Positions 16,878-24,456 of a stretch of DNA of 33,237 nt are shown in pieces. The position numbers and the translations under genes were made by a program. Source of the stretch: Actinomadura sp. KC216 (GTDB taxonomy: Bacteria > Actinomycetota > Actinomycetes > Streptosporangiales > Streptosporangiaceae); contig NZ_SMJX01000066.1 in NCBI RefSeq assembly GCF_004348535.1, positions 1 to 33,237 of the forward strand. The letters run 5' to 3'. A model generated the notes under the pieces. The model saw only the letters and a program-made list of their open reading frames with translations, was not told where the DNA came from and did not search any database. How positions within the stretch are numbered: position 1 is the stretch's first letter; the number at the start of each line of letters is the position of its first letter.

Positions 16878-18401
16878 ATGAAGCTGCGCGCCCTGCTCGC
16901 CATGCCGGAGCTGCGGCTTGAGGTCGTCGCCGGGGACGACGCCGAGCTGGACCGGCCGATCGGCTGGGTCGTCACCACCGACCTTCTCAGCCCCGGCCGC
17001 TACCTGCGCGGGCGGGAGCTCGTCCTCACCGGGCTCGTGTGGCGGTCGGGCCCGGCGGACTCGGAGACCTTCGTCCGCGCCCTCGTCGACGCGGGCGTGT
17101 CGGGCCTCGCGGCGGGGGAGTTCGCCCTCGGCGCCGTTCCGGACGATCTCGTCGCCGCCTGCCGCCGGCACCGGCTCCCGCTGTTCAAGGTCCCCGAGGA
17201 CGTGGCGTTCGCGACGGTCACCGAGGAGGTCGTCCGGCATCTGTCCGGCGCCCGCGCCGCCGACCTGACCGCAGTCCTGGACCGGCACCGGCGGCTCGTG
17301 GAGGGCACCGGGCTCGGCGCCGTCCTCGACCTGGTCGGCCGTGACCTCGGCATGCGCTGCCACGTCCTCGCCGCCACCGGGCGGCTCGTCGCCGGTCCGC
17401 GGCTTCCCGGCGCCGACGCCGCCGCGCTGGCCGGGGCCTTCCTCCGCGCGCCGCGCCTGCCCACGTACGCGGCCGGTCTTGACGCGTCGGTCTTCCCTGT
17501 CGGCGAAGGCGCCCGGTGCCGGGCGGCCGGCTGGTTCATCGCGTGCGAGGGCGACTTCGCCGACTGGCCCGCCGAGCGCCGCGCCCTCACGGGCGAGCTG
17601 GCCGCCATCGTCGCGCTCGAACGGGCCCGGCTGGACGACCGGCTGGGCGCCGAGGGCCGCCGCGCCCAGGAGATCGTGACCGCCGCCGCGACCGGAGGCG
17701 GCGGGCTCGGACATGCCGGTGAGCTGGAGCGATCCGGGTTGGCCGCCGGTGTCCCGGTGGTCGCGGTCGCCGCCTCGGGACGGGGCGGGATGGGCGCGGG
17801 CGAGCTGCGCACCGTCCTCGCCGAGATCCTTCTGGAGGCGCGGCCGGTGGTCGGCCTGGTGGACGGCGAGGTCGTCGGCCTCGTCCCGTCCCCGCCCCGC
17901 CCCGACGTCGCCGGCACGGTCGAGGACGCGCTCAACGCGCTGGCTCCGGGCTTCGCGGGCGGCGGTGTCGCCGTCGGCGTCAGCGGCACGGCCGAGGCGC
18001 CTGATCTGCGCGGCATCGTCGAAGAGGCCCGCCAGGCGCGGCGGCTCGCGGCCACCCGTTCCTCTGCCGTGAGCGTCGTCCGGCACGACGAACTCGCCAC
18101 CCATGTTCTGCTGCTGGCCGGCGTTCCCGATGACGTGCGGGAGATGTTCAGGGTGCGGCTCCTGGATCCGCTGAATGCCTATGACGAGGTCCATGGCGCC
18201 GACCTCGTCCGGACGCTGGAGACGTTCCTGCGGCATTCCGGCTCCTGGGCGCGCACCGCCGAGGAGCTGCATCTGCACGTCAATTCGGTGCGCTACCGCA
18301 TCCAGCGCGTCCAGGACCTGACCGGCCGCGACCTGTCGCGCCTTGAGGACCAGGTCGACTTCTTCCTCGCCCTCCGGCTCGGATCGGAGCGGAGTTCATG
18401 A
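16878..18401 (+). CDS. PucR/CdaR-family purine catabolism regulator
   Basis: This 507-residue regulator has three parts. An N-terminal PucR domain (about 1-120) starts MKLRALLAMPELRLEVVAGDD. A middle GGDEF-like CdaR domain spans about 260-400. The C-terminal PucR-type helix-turn-helix follows (LETFLRHSGSWARTAEELHL then HVNSVRYRIQRVQDLTGRDL near 450-495). Family members sense purine breakdown products such as allantoin or urate and usually activate catabolic genes. Being divergent from a complete urate-to-ureidoglycolate operon makes that its likely target. The ATG at 16878 was chosen since homology begins there; the longer open frame upstream is antisense to uraD. Confidence 0.88.
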   Translation: MKLRALLAMPELRLEVVAGDDAELDRPIGWVVTTDLLSPGRYLRGRELVLTGLVWRSGPADSETFVRALVDAGVSGLAAGEFALGAVPDDLVAACRRHRLPLFKVPEDVAFATVTEEVVRHLSGARAADLTAVLDRHRRLVEGTGLGAVLDLVGRDLGMRCHVLAATGRLVAGPRLPGADAAALAGAFLRAPRLPTYAAGLDASVFPVGEGARCRAAGWFIACEGDFADWPAERRALTGELAAIVALERARLDDRLGAEGRRAQEIVTAAATGGGGLGHAGELERSGLAAGVPVVAVAASGRGGMGAGELRTVLAEILLEARPVVGLVDGEVVGLVPSPPRPDVAGTVEDALNALAPGFAGGGVAVGVSGTAEAPDLRGIVEEARQARRLAATRSSAVSVVRHDELATHVLLLAGVPDDVREMFRVRLLDPLNAYDEVHGADLVRTLETFLRHSGSWARTAEELHLHVNSVRYRIQRVQDLTGRDLSRLEDQVDFFLALRLGSERSS

Positions 18402-18425
18402 ATCACGAGGACGGGCCCACGGGAT

Positions 18426-19286
18426 TCAGGACGTGTGGCGGAGGAGGGACGGGACGACCGTGTCCCACGTCCGCCGGGGAAGCTCGTTGCCCATCCCCGG
18501 GACGGTCACCAGTTCGGCGCCCGGAATCTCGGCCGCGAGCGCCTCGCCGTTCCCGAGGGGGAAGAACGCGTCGTCCTCGCCGTGGATCACGAGGGTCGGC
18601 GCGGTGATGTCGCCGAGACGCTCCCGCCAGCGGGGCCCGCTGTCGAGGGCGGCGAAGGCGGTCGCCATCTGGTCGGCGCGGTGCGCCTTTCCGGGGTCGG
18701 GGGCGGCGGGCGTCCGGTCGTAGATCCGTTCGATGTGCTCGCGGGCTTCCGCCTCGTCGAAGGGCGGCCCGGACAGGTGCCGGGCGTTCTCGACCATGAA
18801 GCCGACCACGGAGGCGCGGTCCGCCCAGTCGACCTCCGGCGGGTTCATGAAGTGCGCCATCAGCTCGGGCGCGTGCTCGGGCAGGTCCGCGTCGTTCGGG
18901 CCGGGCGCGGTGGGCCTGGTGGCGATCAGCGTGAGCGTGGTGACGCGGGCGGGGTGGTCCAGGGCGAGGAGCTGCGCGATCCAGCCGCCGACGCCGAAGC
19001 CCACGACGTGCGCGGACGGCAGGTCGTGGGCGTCGAGGACACCGGCGGCGTCCGCCACCAGGTCGCGCAGCGTGTAGTCCGGGGCATCTGGGTCGGCGGG
19101 CGCGGACCGGGCCGTGCCGCGCAGGTCGTAGCGGACGGCGAACCTCCGCAGCGCGGCGACGCGTCCGCAGAAGTCGTCGGGCCAGGTGAGCATCGTGTTG
19201 CCGATCAGCAGGACGGGCGCGTCACCCGGCTCGCCGAACGTCTCGGCGCACAGTTCCACCCCGTTGGCCTTGATGAGTTTCTCCAT
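18426..19286 (-). CDS. Alpha/beta-hydrolase-fold protein lacking catalytic Ser and His (probable pseudo-enzyme)
   Basis: This 286-residue protein follows the RdmC/aclacinomycin-methylesterase-like group of the alpha/beta hydrolases: VLLIGNTMLTWPDDFC, VRYDLRGTARS, HVVGFGVGGWIAQLLALDHP, TLVIHGEDDAFFP and VTVPGMGNELPRR. The nucleophile elbow reads G-F-G-V-G-G, so Gly98 (GGC at 18993-18995) replaces the catalytic Ser. The motif normally PGMGH reads PGMGN, so Asn267 (AAC at 18486-18488) replaces the catalytic His. Asp239 is kept. Each change is one transition away from a catalytic codon, yet the frame is intact, so a binding, sensing or non-hydrolytic role is likelier than recent decay. It lies 30 bp after the Clp-N/HTH gene and may be co-transcribed with it. 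Confidence 0.85.
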   Translation of the reverse strand: MEKLIKANGVELCAETFGEPGDAPVLLIGNTMLTWPDDFCGRVAALRRFAVRYDLRGTARSAPADPDAPDYTLRDLVADAAGVLDAHDLPSAHVVGFGVGGWIAQLLALDHPARVTTLTLIATRPTAPGPNDADLPEHAPELMAHFMNPPEVDWADRASVVGFMVENARHLSGPPFDEAEAREHIERIYDRTPAAPDPGKAHRADQMATAFAALDSGPRWRERLGDITAPTLVIHGEDDAFFPLGNGEALAAEIPGAELVTVPGMGNELPRRTWDTVVPSLLRHTS

Positions 19287-19316
19287 GAAGGGGTGGACTG
19301 CCCCGGCGCCCGAAAC

Positions 19317-20045
19317 TCATCCCTGCTCGGCGATCATGGCGTTCAGGGCCTCGGTGATGGTCGCTTCGGCGGCCGCCTTGTCGATGCCGAGGCCGGACAG
19401 GACGCCGTCGCCGTCCTCGAACTCCAGGAGGGCGAGGAGCATGTGCTCGGTGCCGACGTAGTTGTGGCCGAGGCGGAGGGCCTCGCGGAAGGTCAGCTCC
19501 ATGGCCTTCTTGGCGTCCGCGTCGTACGGGATGAGGTCGGGGACGTCGTCCACCGCGGGCGGGAGCGCGGCGGTGGCGGCCTGCCGGACGTCGTCGAGCA
19601 GGACGCCCTGCGCGAGGATCGCCTTGGCGGCGAGCGCTTTCGGCTCGGACAGCAGGCCGAGCACGATGTGCACGGGCCGGATCCGGTCGTTGCCCGCCGC
19701 CTTGGCCTCGGTCATCGACGCCATGACGACGTCGCGGGCCCGCGCGGTGAACCGGGAGAAGCCCTGGGACGGGTCGAGGTCGGGGGCCTGCCCCTTCGGC
19801 ACGAAGCGCTTCTGCGCCGCCTGCTTGCTGACGCCCATGCTCTTTCCGATGTCGGTCCAGGACGCGCCGGAGCGCCTGGCCTGGTCGACGAAGTGGCCGA
19901 TGAGATGGTCGGCGACCTCGCCGAGGTGCTCGGCGGCGACGACGGCGCTGGAGAGCTGTTCGAGGGCGTCGGTGTGGACCTTCTTGATGGCGTTGATCAG
20001 GTCGTCGAGGCGGACCTGACCGGCCGGCTGCACGGGTTCGGTCAT
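19317..20045 (-). CDS. Clp N-domain protein with N-terminal helix-turn-helix
   Basis: This 242-residue protein joins an HTH region (about residues 50-80, RRSGASWTDIGKSMGVSKQAAQKRF) to a pair of Clp-N repeats (about 95-240, with ARDVVMASMTEA, RIRPVHIVLGLL, GHNYVGTEHMLLALLEFEDG). There is no AAA+ ATPase module, so it is not an unfoldase. Clp-N modules bind substrates or adaptors in ClpC/ClpA. Here the module may act as a sensor that couples protein-quality or ligand state to DNA binding. Two identical-arm operators sit directly upstream and overlap a leaderless promoter, which strongly suggests autoregulation. The next gene downstream is the inactive-looking alpha/beta hydrolase. Confidence 0.85.
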   Translation of the reverse strand: MTEPVQPAGQVRLDDLINAIKKVHTDALEQLSSAVVAAEHLGEVADHLIGHFVDQARRSGASWTDIGKSMGVSKQAAQKRFVPKGQAPDLDPSQGFSRFTARARDVVMASMTEAKAAGNDRIRPVHIVLGLLSEPKALAAKAILAQGVLLDDVRQAATAALPPAVDDVPDLIPYDADAKKAMELTFREALRLGHNYVGTEHMLLALLEFEDGDGVLSGLGIDKAAAEATITEALNAMIAEQG

Positions 20046-20047
20046 GC

Positions 20048-20064
20048 GTCAACCATAGGTTGAC
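20048..20064. promoter_or_regulatory. Operator 1 of the Clp-N/HTH gene
   Basis: GTCAACCATAGGTTGAC is a perfect 7-3-7 inverted repeat that begins two bases upstream of the start codon (ATG complement at 20043-20045). Its centre contains the -10 hexamer TATGGT of the minus-strand promoter, so binding would block RNA polymerase. Confidence 0.75.
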
Positions 20065-20081
20065 GCTCGCCGCCGCGTCAA
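20052..20081 (-). promoter_or_regulatory. Leaderless promoter of the Clp-N/HTH gene, inside its operators
   Basis: On the minus strand TTGACG (20076-20081) and TATGGT (20052-20057) are 18 bp apart. The A of the start codon (20045) is the seventh base after the -10, so the mRNA would begin at the ATG with no leader. Both hexamers are parts of the two operators. No Shine-Dalgarno sequence is present, which agrees with leaderless translation. Confidence 0.6.
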
Positions 20082-20093
20082 CCCGAGGTTGAC
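20077..20093. promoter_or_regulatory. Operator 2 of the Clp-N/HTH gene
   Basis: GTCAACCCGAGGTTGAC has the same 7-bp arms as operator 1, with its centre 29 bp (close to three helical turns) away. The left arm supplies the -35 TTGACG of the minus-strand promoter. The repeat is three bases from the end of the upstream oleD-like gene. Confidence 0.75.
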
Positions 20094-20095
20094 GA

Positions 20096-21031
20096 TTACC
20101 AGGAGGCGGCGCCGGCGAAGGCCGTCTCGTGCGGGTCGTAGCCGAGGACGGTGCGGGCGGCGGTGATGTCGAGGGTCCGCTCGACCGCCAGATGGCCGAT
20201 CGCGTAGCGCGTGAGGCGTGGTGGCCGCGGGCTCCCGGCCAGCAGGAACGCGCCTTCGGCGACGGCGGCGAGCGGACGGGCGACGGCGGCGGGAACGTAC
20301 ACCGGCCTCGCCCGGACGCCCCGTTCCCGGAGGATCCCGCGCAGCGCCTCGTCGACCGTGACCGGGGCCGCGTCCGCGATGTTGAACACGCCAGAGGCGA
20401 CCGGACCGGTCGCGGCCAGCACGCAGGCCCGGACGAGGTTGGCGATCGAGGTGAGGCTGACGCGCTGGCGTCCCGTCCCGGCGGCCGGGAGGATCGGGCC
20501 GCGCACGGCGGACAGCACGCGCGGCAGCAGCGTCGTGTCGCCGGGCCCGTAGACCGCGTGCGGACGCAGGATGATCGCGTCGCCGGGCGCGGCCCGCACG
20601 GCCCGTTCGGCGGCGGCCTTGGACGCGCCGTACGCGTTCAGGTAGCGGCGGACGGGCGCCGCGTCCTCGGTGACCATCGCGCTCGGCCGGAACGGGTCGT
20701 ACACGCTCGCCGTGCTGACGTGCACGAACCTGGCGCCGGGAAAGGTCGCGAGGGCGTTGCGGGTTCCGGTGAGGTTGGCGGCGAACAGGCCGGCGGCCGG
20801 TCCCCAGTCGGTGGCGCTCCCGGCGCAGTGGACCACCGCGTCGACGCCGGGGGCGTCCGGGAGCGGGCCGCGGGCGAGGTCCCAGGATCGGTACGCCGCG
20901 CCGCCCAGGTCGCCGGGGTCGGGACGGCGGCCGTACGCGAACGTCGTGACGCCGTCCGCCGCGAGCGCCCGGCAGACCGCGCCGCCGACGAAGCCGGACG
21001 CGCCCGTCACCGCGATCCTCACGCCGGTCAC
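20096..21031 (-). CDS. OleD-like NAD(P)-dependent ketone reductase (extended SDR / 3beta-HSD type)
   Basis: This 311-residue reductase has the nucleotide motif TGASGFVG (residues 9-16) and the catalytic YGASK pair Tyr134/Lys138. The segment LRPHAVYGPGDTTLLPRV closely parallels OleD. In olefin and beta-lactone pathways OleD reduces the 2-alkyl-3-keto acid made by OleA to a 2-alkyl-3-hydroxy acid. The GTG at 21029-21031 overlaps the stop of the OleC-like gene as GTGA. It is the last gene of the five-gene operon. A sugar epimerase or steroid dehydrogenase is possible on fold alone; the OleA- and OleC-like neighbours favour the Ole role. Confidence 0.8.
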   Translation of the reverse strand: MTGVRIAVTGASGFVGGAVCRALAADGVTTFAYGRRPDPGDLGGAAYRSWDLARGPLPDAPGVDAVVHCAGSATDWGPAAGLFAANLTGTRNALATFPGARFVHVSTASVYDPFRPSAMVTEDAAPVRRYLNAYGASKAAAERAVRAAPGDAIILRPHAVYGPGDTTLLPRVLSAVRGPILPAAGTGRQRVSLTSIANLVRACVLAATGPVASGVFNIADAAPVTVDEALRGILRERGVRARPVYVPAAVARPLAAVAEGAFLLAGSPRPPRLTRYAIGHLAVERTLDITAARTVLGYDPHETAFAGAASW

Positions 21032-22536
21032 CCGGCGGTCACCAGCTCGCGGAGCCGGTCGCGGTCGAGCTTGCGCGTCCGGCCGGAGCGCGGCAGTTCG
21101 TCCAGGACGACGATGCGGTCCGGGAGCGCGGCGTGGTCGATGACGTCGGGGAGGCTGCGCCGGAGCCGTCCCGGCAGATCGTCCGGGCCGACGACCGCCA
21201 GGACCACCTCCTCGTCCCCGGTGCCGGGGTCGGGCACGCCCACGATCGCGGCCTCCGCCACGCCGGGAAGCGCGGCGATCGACGGTTCGTACAGGCCCGG
21301 GTAGAGGTTGAAATCGCCCCGGATCAGCATGTCCTTCTTGCGCCCCATGAGGACGAGGCGGCCGCCGTCGAAGCGCGCGAGGTCGCCGGTCGGCAGCTCG
21401 CCGGCGGGGTCGTCGCCGAGGTACCCGCGGCACAGGTTCGGCCCGGACAGCACCAGCTCGCCGTCGTCGGCCAGCCGCGCGCCGACGCCGGGCAGCGGCG
21501 CTCCGAGGAGATCACCCGGCGCGGTGTGGGCGAGCTTCTCCTCCGCCGACGCGATCGCCACCGGCAGGATCTCCGTCATCGCGTACACGGACAGGACCTC
21601 GGCGGACGGCGCCGCGGCGACGGCCCGCCGGAGGATCGCGGCCGGAGCGGGCGCCGCGCCGAGCAGCACGTACCGCAGCGCCGGCGGCAGGTCCGGGGAC
21701 GCGTCCAGGATCTCGGCGAGGTGGACGGGCACGCAGAACGTGTGCGTGGCGTCCCGCTCCCGCATCAGCCGGGCGGCCTCGGCCGGGGCGCAGGACAGCG
21801 GCGGCATCGACCAGCGCGCCCCGGCGACCAGCGCCGGGAGCCCGAGCATGAGCTGATCGGTGTGGACGACGTCGCCCGGCCCGAGCGGCATCCGCGTCCG
21901 GAACAGGTCGAGCGCCGCCGCCAGCGACACCTGGGTGTGGACGACCGCGCGCGGATGCGCCGTCGTCCCCGACGTGAAGATCACCGCGGCCGGTGCGTCC
22001 GGATCGGTGTCTGGGACGAGGTCGGGCGCGTCTCCGTCCGCGAGGCGCGCGAACGGCAGCGCACCGCGCGGCACGCCGGGCAGCCGGCGGCCGACATGGA
22101 CGTGCCGCATCGGGCCCTCGCCCGGAACCTGGAGGTCCGCGAGGTTCGGCAGCAGCAGCCCGCGCCGCCGCGCGTACGCCCGGACGGGACCCAGCCGGCT
22201 CCCCGCGTACAGGATCGATTCCGCCGCCGACCAGCGCGGGCGCGCCAGCCGCAGCCGCGCCGTGAACATCTCGGGACCGGCTCCCGGGTCGGCGAACACC
22301 ACCACTCCCCCGGCCGCGACGACGCCCAGCGCCAGCACCAGCGACTCGGGCGACGGCCGGACGGAGAACAGCACCCCGTCACCGGGCGCCAGCCCGGCGG
22401 CGTGCAGCCCGTGGCGGACGGCGAGCACCTGCCGCCGCAGCTCGCCGTAGGTGAGTTCCGCGCCGGACCCCGAGACGAGCGCGACGCCGCCGGGCGCCCG
22501 CGCCGCCTGCTCCAGCAGCCGCCGGACGAGCGTCAC
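21028..22536 (-). CDS. OleC-like AMP-forming enzyme (candidate beta-lactone synthetase)
   Basis: This 502-residue adenylate-forming enzyme shares OleC landmarks: FSVRPSPESLVLALGVVAAG with VFADPG near residues 57-84, YAMTEILPVAIAS (319-330; OleC has YGATE-LPVA), GDLARFD (384-390) and GRKKDMLIRG (399-408). OleC turns a 2-alkyl-3-hydroxy acid into a beta-lactone. The A3 phosphate loop reads FTSGTTAHPRAV (187-198), so the usual Gly and Lys of TSGTTGxPKG are Ala and Arg. The candidate C-terminal catalytic lysine (A10 type) is Lys489 in GRTRKLDR. No carrier-protein domain is attached, so it is not an NRPS module. The GTG at 22534-22536 overlaps the P450 stop by four bases. An ordinary acyl-CoA synthetase is the main alternative. 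Confidence 0.78.
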   Translation of the reverse strand: MTLVRRLLEQAARAPGGVALVSGSGAELTYGELRRQVLAVRHGLHAAGLAPGDGVLFSVRPSPESLVLALGVVAAGGVVVFADPGAGPEMFTARLRLARPRWSAAESILYAGSRLGPVRAYARRRGLLLPNLADLQVPGEGPMRHVHVGRRLPGVPRGALPFARLADGDAPDLVPDTDPDAPAAVIFTSGTTAHPRAVVHTQVSLAAALDLFRTRMPLGPGDVVHTDQLMLGLPALVAGARWSMPPLSCAPAEAARLMRERDATHTFCVPVHLAEILDASPDLPPALRYVLLGAAPAPAAILRRAVAAAPSAEVLSVYAMTEILPVAIASAEEKLAHTAPGDLLGAPLPGVGARLADDGELVLSGPNLCRGYLGDDPAGELPTGDLARFDGGRLVLMGRKKDMLIRGDFNLYPGLYEPSIAALPGVAEAAIVGVPDPGTGDEEVVLAVVGPDDLPGRLRRSLPDVIDHAALPDRIVVLDELPRSGRTRKLDRDRLRELVTAG

Positions 22537-23705
22537 GCCGTCCCCCTTCCCGCGCGCACGAACAGGTGCCGGTACGTAGGGATCAGGACGCGCCGGGCGG
22601 CGGCGCGGCTCGTGATCGTGAGCGGCCCGGCGGCGAGGAGCGTCCGGGCGACCAGCCGGATCTGCGCCATGGCCAGCGGATACCCGAGGCAGAAATGCGG
22701 CCCCGCGCCGAACCACAGCCGCCGCAGCTCGGGCGGGTGCGGGCGGTCGAGGTCGAACGGCCCGAGAGCGCGGCAGCAGTTGTGCGTCGCGATCAGGACC
22801 CGCTCCCCCGGACGCACCGCGACACCGCCGACCACCACACGGCGGTGCACGCTGCGCAGCATCACCGGCGTCGGCGTCGTCACCCGCATGGCCTCGTCGA
22901 TGGCCCGGTCGAGCAGTTCGGCGCCGCCGGAGGCGGCGACGCGGGGGAGCTGCCCGTGGTCGGCGAGGAGGGCGATCAGGCGGGGCAGGAGCGTGGCGAC
23001 CGTCTCGGTGCCGGTCAGGAAGAAGGCCCCGGCGGCGCCCCGCGCCTCGTCCTCGGAGAGGCCGAGCGTCCGCATCCGTCCCATGACCGTGGACTCGTCC
23101 CCCGCCACGTACGCCTTCGCGGCGATGTCGCCGAGCGGGTCCAGCACGGCCCGGGCGCGCCGCACCTGCGACGGCGACAGCCGCCGCGTCCGCAGCGAGA
23201 CCATCGAGACGATCCGCTCGCCCTGCTCGAACAGGTCGCGGTAGGCCGCCTCGGTCCTGGTGTCCAGGCCGATGACCTCGCCGATCACGGCCCCGGAGAG
23301 CACGCGGGCGGCGTCCACCAGGTCGACGTCCGCGCCGTCCCGGAGGCGGCCGGTGAGCCGGGCCAAGGACTCCTCCAGCACCCGCGCGCACAACGCCTCG
23401 GTATATGACGGCACGAACAGGTCGGCGAGCCGCCGCCGCAGCACCCGGTGCGCCTCGCCCTCCATGTTGAGCAGCACGGACGGCCCGAGGACCGGCGTCC
23501 ACAGCTCGCCCGGGGAGCCGGGGCCGTCCTTGCGGAACGCCTCGCCGTCCATCAGGATCCCGCGCGCCAGCGACGCGTCGTTCACCACCACGCCCACGCC
23601 CGGCACGCGGACGATCGGGCCGCGCCGCGCCGCGGCCCGCAGCAGCGGATACGCGAACGGATGCGCGGTCGCGTAGAGGCGCCGTTCCCAGTCGCGGGCG
23701 GTCAT
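22533..23705 (-). CDS. Cytochrome P450 of the Ole-like operon
   Basis: This 390-residue soluble P450 has the I-helix FLTGTETVATL (about 229-239), the ExxR pair Glu271/Arg274 and the heme loop FGAGPHFCLG with axial Cys339. The oxygen-side acid/alcohol pair is E234-T235. It needs a ferredoxin and reductase, which are not encoded nearby. The ATG at 23703-23705 overlaps the glycosyltransferase stop as ATGA, and its own stop overlaps the OleC-like GTG. A hydroxylation or desaturation of the condensed lipid product is the natural guess from position. The substrate cannot be read from the protein. Confidence 0.88.
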   Translation of the reverse strand: MTARDWERRLYATAHPFAYPLLRAAARRGPIVRVPGVGVVVNDASLARGILMDGEAFRKDGPGSPGELWTPVLGPSVLLNMEGEAHRVLRRRLADLFVPSYTEALCARVLEESLARLTGRLRDGADVDLVDAARVLSGAVIGEVIGLDTRTEAAYRDLFEQGERIVSMVSLRTRRLSPSQVRRARAVLDPLGDIAAKAYVAGDESTVMGRMRTLGLSEDEARGAAGAFFLTGTETVATLLPRLIALLADHGQLPRVAASGGAELLDRAIDEAMRVTTPTPVMLRSVHRRVVVGGVAVRPGERVLIATHNCCRALGPFDLDRPHPPELRRLWFGAGPHFCLGYPLAMAQIRLVARTLLAAGPLTITSRAAARRVLIPTYRHLFVRAGRGTA

Positions 23706-24454
23706 CGGACGTCCACGACGGGCGGCCGGTAGCGGTGGTCGGCGTACCAGCCGAGCGTCCGGACCAGCCCGTAGGCCCGCAGGCGGCGCACCGACCCGTA
23801 CACGACGACGTCCTCGCGCAGCCCGTAGGCGGCGGTGACGCGGCGGACGCGGTTGACGAGGGCGCGGTCCTCGTGGACGTCCTCGATGCGGGTGCGCGGG
23901 AACCCGCCCGCCCGCTCGTACAGGTCGGCGGTGATGGCGAGGTTGCAGCCCGGCATCATCACGTAGGGGCCGAGGTAGAGCGGGTGCTGGTTGCCGGGCC
24001 TGTAGCGTCCGAAGAGCGCGGCGAGGTCGATGACCGCGGGCAGCAGGCGGCGCTCCCAGAACTTCAGCGGGAACTCGTCGGTGCGCGGCAGCAGCGGCCC
24101 GGACACCATCTCCAGCCCGTCGCCGAACGCGCGCCTCACCGCCGCGACCCAGCCGCGGTGCGGGAGGCAGTCGGCGTCGGTGCGGGCGACGTGCGTGGCC
24201 CCGGCGGCGATGGCGTGCCTGACGCCGGTGTCGGCGGCGGCGCCCGTCCCCTTCTCCGGTTCGTGGACGATCCGGACGTCGAACGCGCCGTTCTCCGCCG
24301 CGAACTCCTTGACGACCTGCGCCGTCCCGTCCGTGCTGCCGTTGTCGACCACGGCGAGCGTGAACGCGGTGTCGGTCTGCTCGGCGAGGCGCCGCAGCGT
24401 CGCGCCGATGGAGCGCTCCTCGTCGTAGGCGGGGATGACGACCCAGAGCCTCAT
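23702..24454 (-). CDS. Family 2 glycosyltransferase
   Basis: This 250-residue GT-A enzyme begins MRLWVVIPAYDEERSIGATL and has VVDNGSTDGT near residue 36 and the metal-binding ARTDADC (DxD-type) near residue 95. A conserved ED acid pair follows in RTRIEDVHED. No clear transmembrane segments are seen, unlike polyprenyl-phosphate mannosyltransferases with C-terminal membrane domains. The ATG at 24452-24454 lies two bases after the OleA-like stop and has GGAG eight bases upstream. A GTG two codons earlier (GTGA overlap) is an alternative. The position between oleA-like and P450 genes suggests a sugar is added to the same product or a precursor. Confidence 0.85.
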   Translation of the reverse strand: MRLWVVIPAYDEERSIGATLRRLAEQTDTAFTLAVVDNGSTDGTAQVVKEFAAENGAFDVRIVHEPEKGTGAAADTGVRHAIAAGATHVARTDADCLPHRGWVAAVRRAFGDGLEMVSGPLLPRTDEFPLKFWERRLLPAVIDLAALFGRYRPGNQHPLYLGPYVMMPGCNLAITADLYERAGGFPRTRIEDVHEDRALVNRVRRVTAAYGLREDVVVYGSVRRLRAYGLVRTLGWYADHRYRPPVVDVR

Positions 24455-24456
24455 GG

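Noticed and set aside
18426..19286. Considered the alpha/beta hydrolase as the missing OleB of the neighbouring Ole-like operon
   Set aside because: OleB is a haloalkane-dehalogenase-type protein with an Asp nucleophile. This protein is of the RdmC type with Gly at that position, is separated from the operon by the Clp-N gene and has its own control region.
21028..22536. Possible NRPS-like module
   Set aside because: There is no carrier-protein or condensation domain and the C-terminus ends just after the A10 lysine. It is a free-standing adenylate-forming enzyme.
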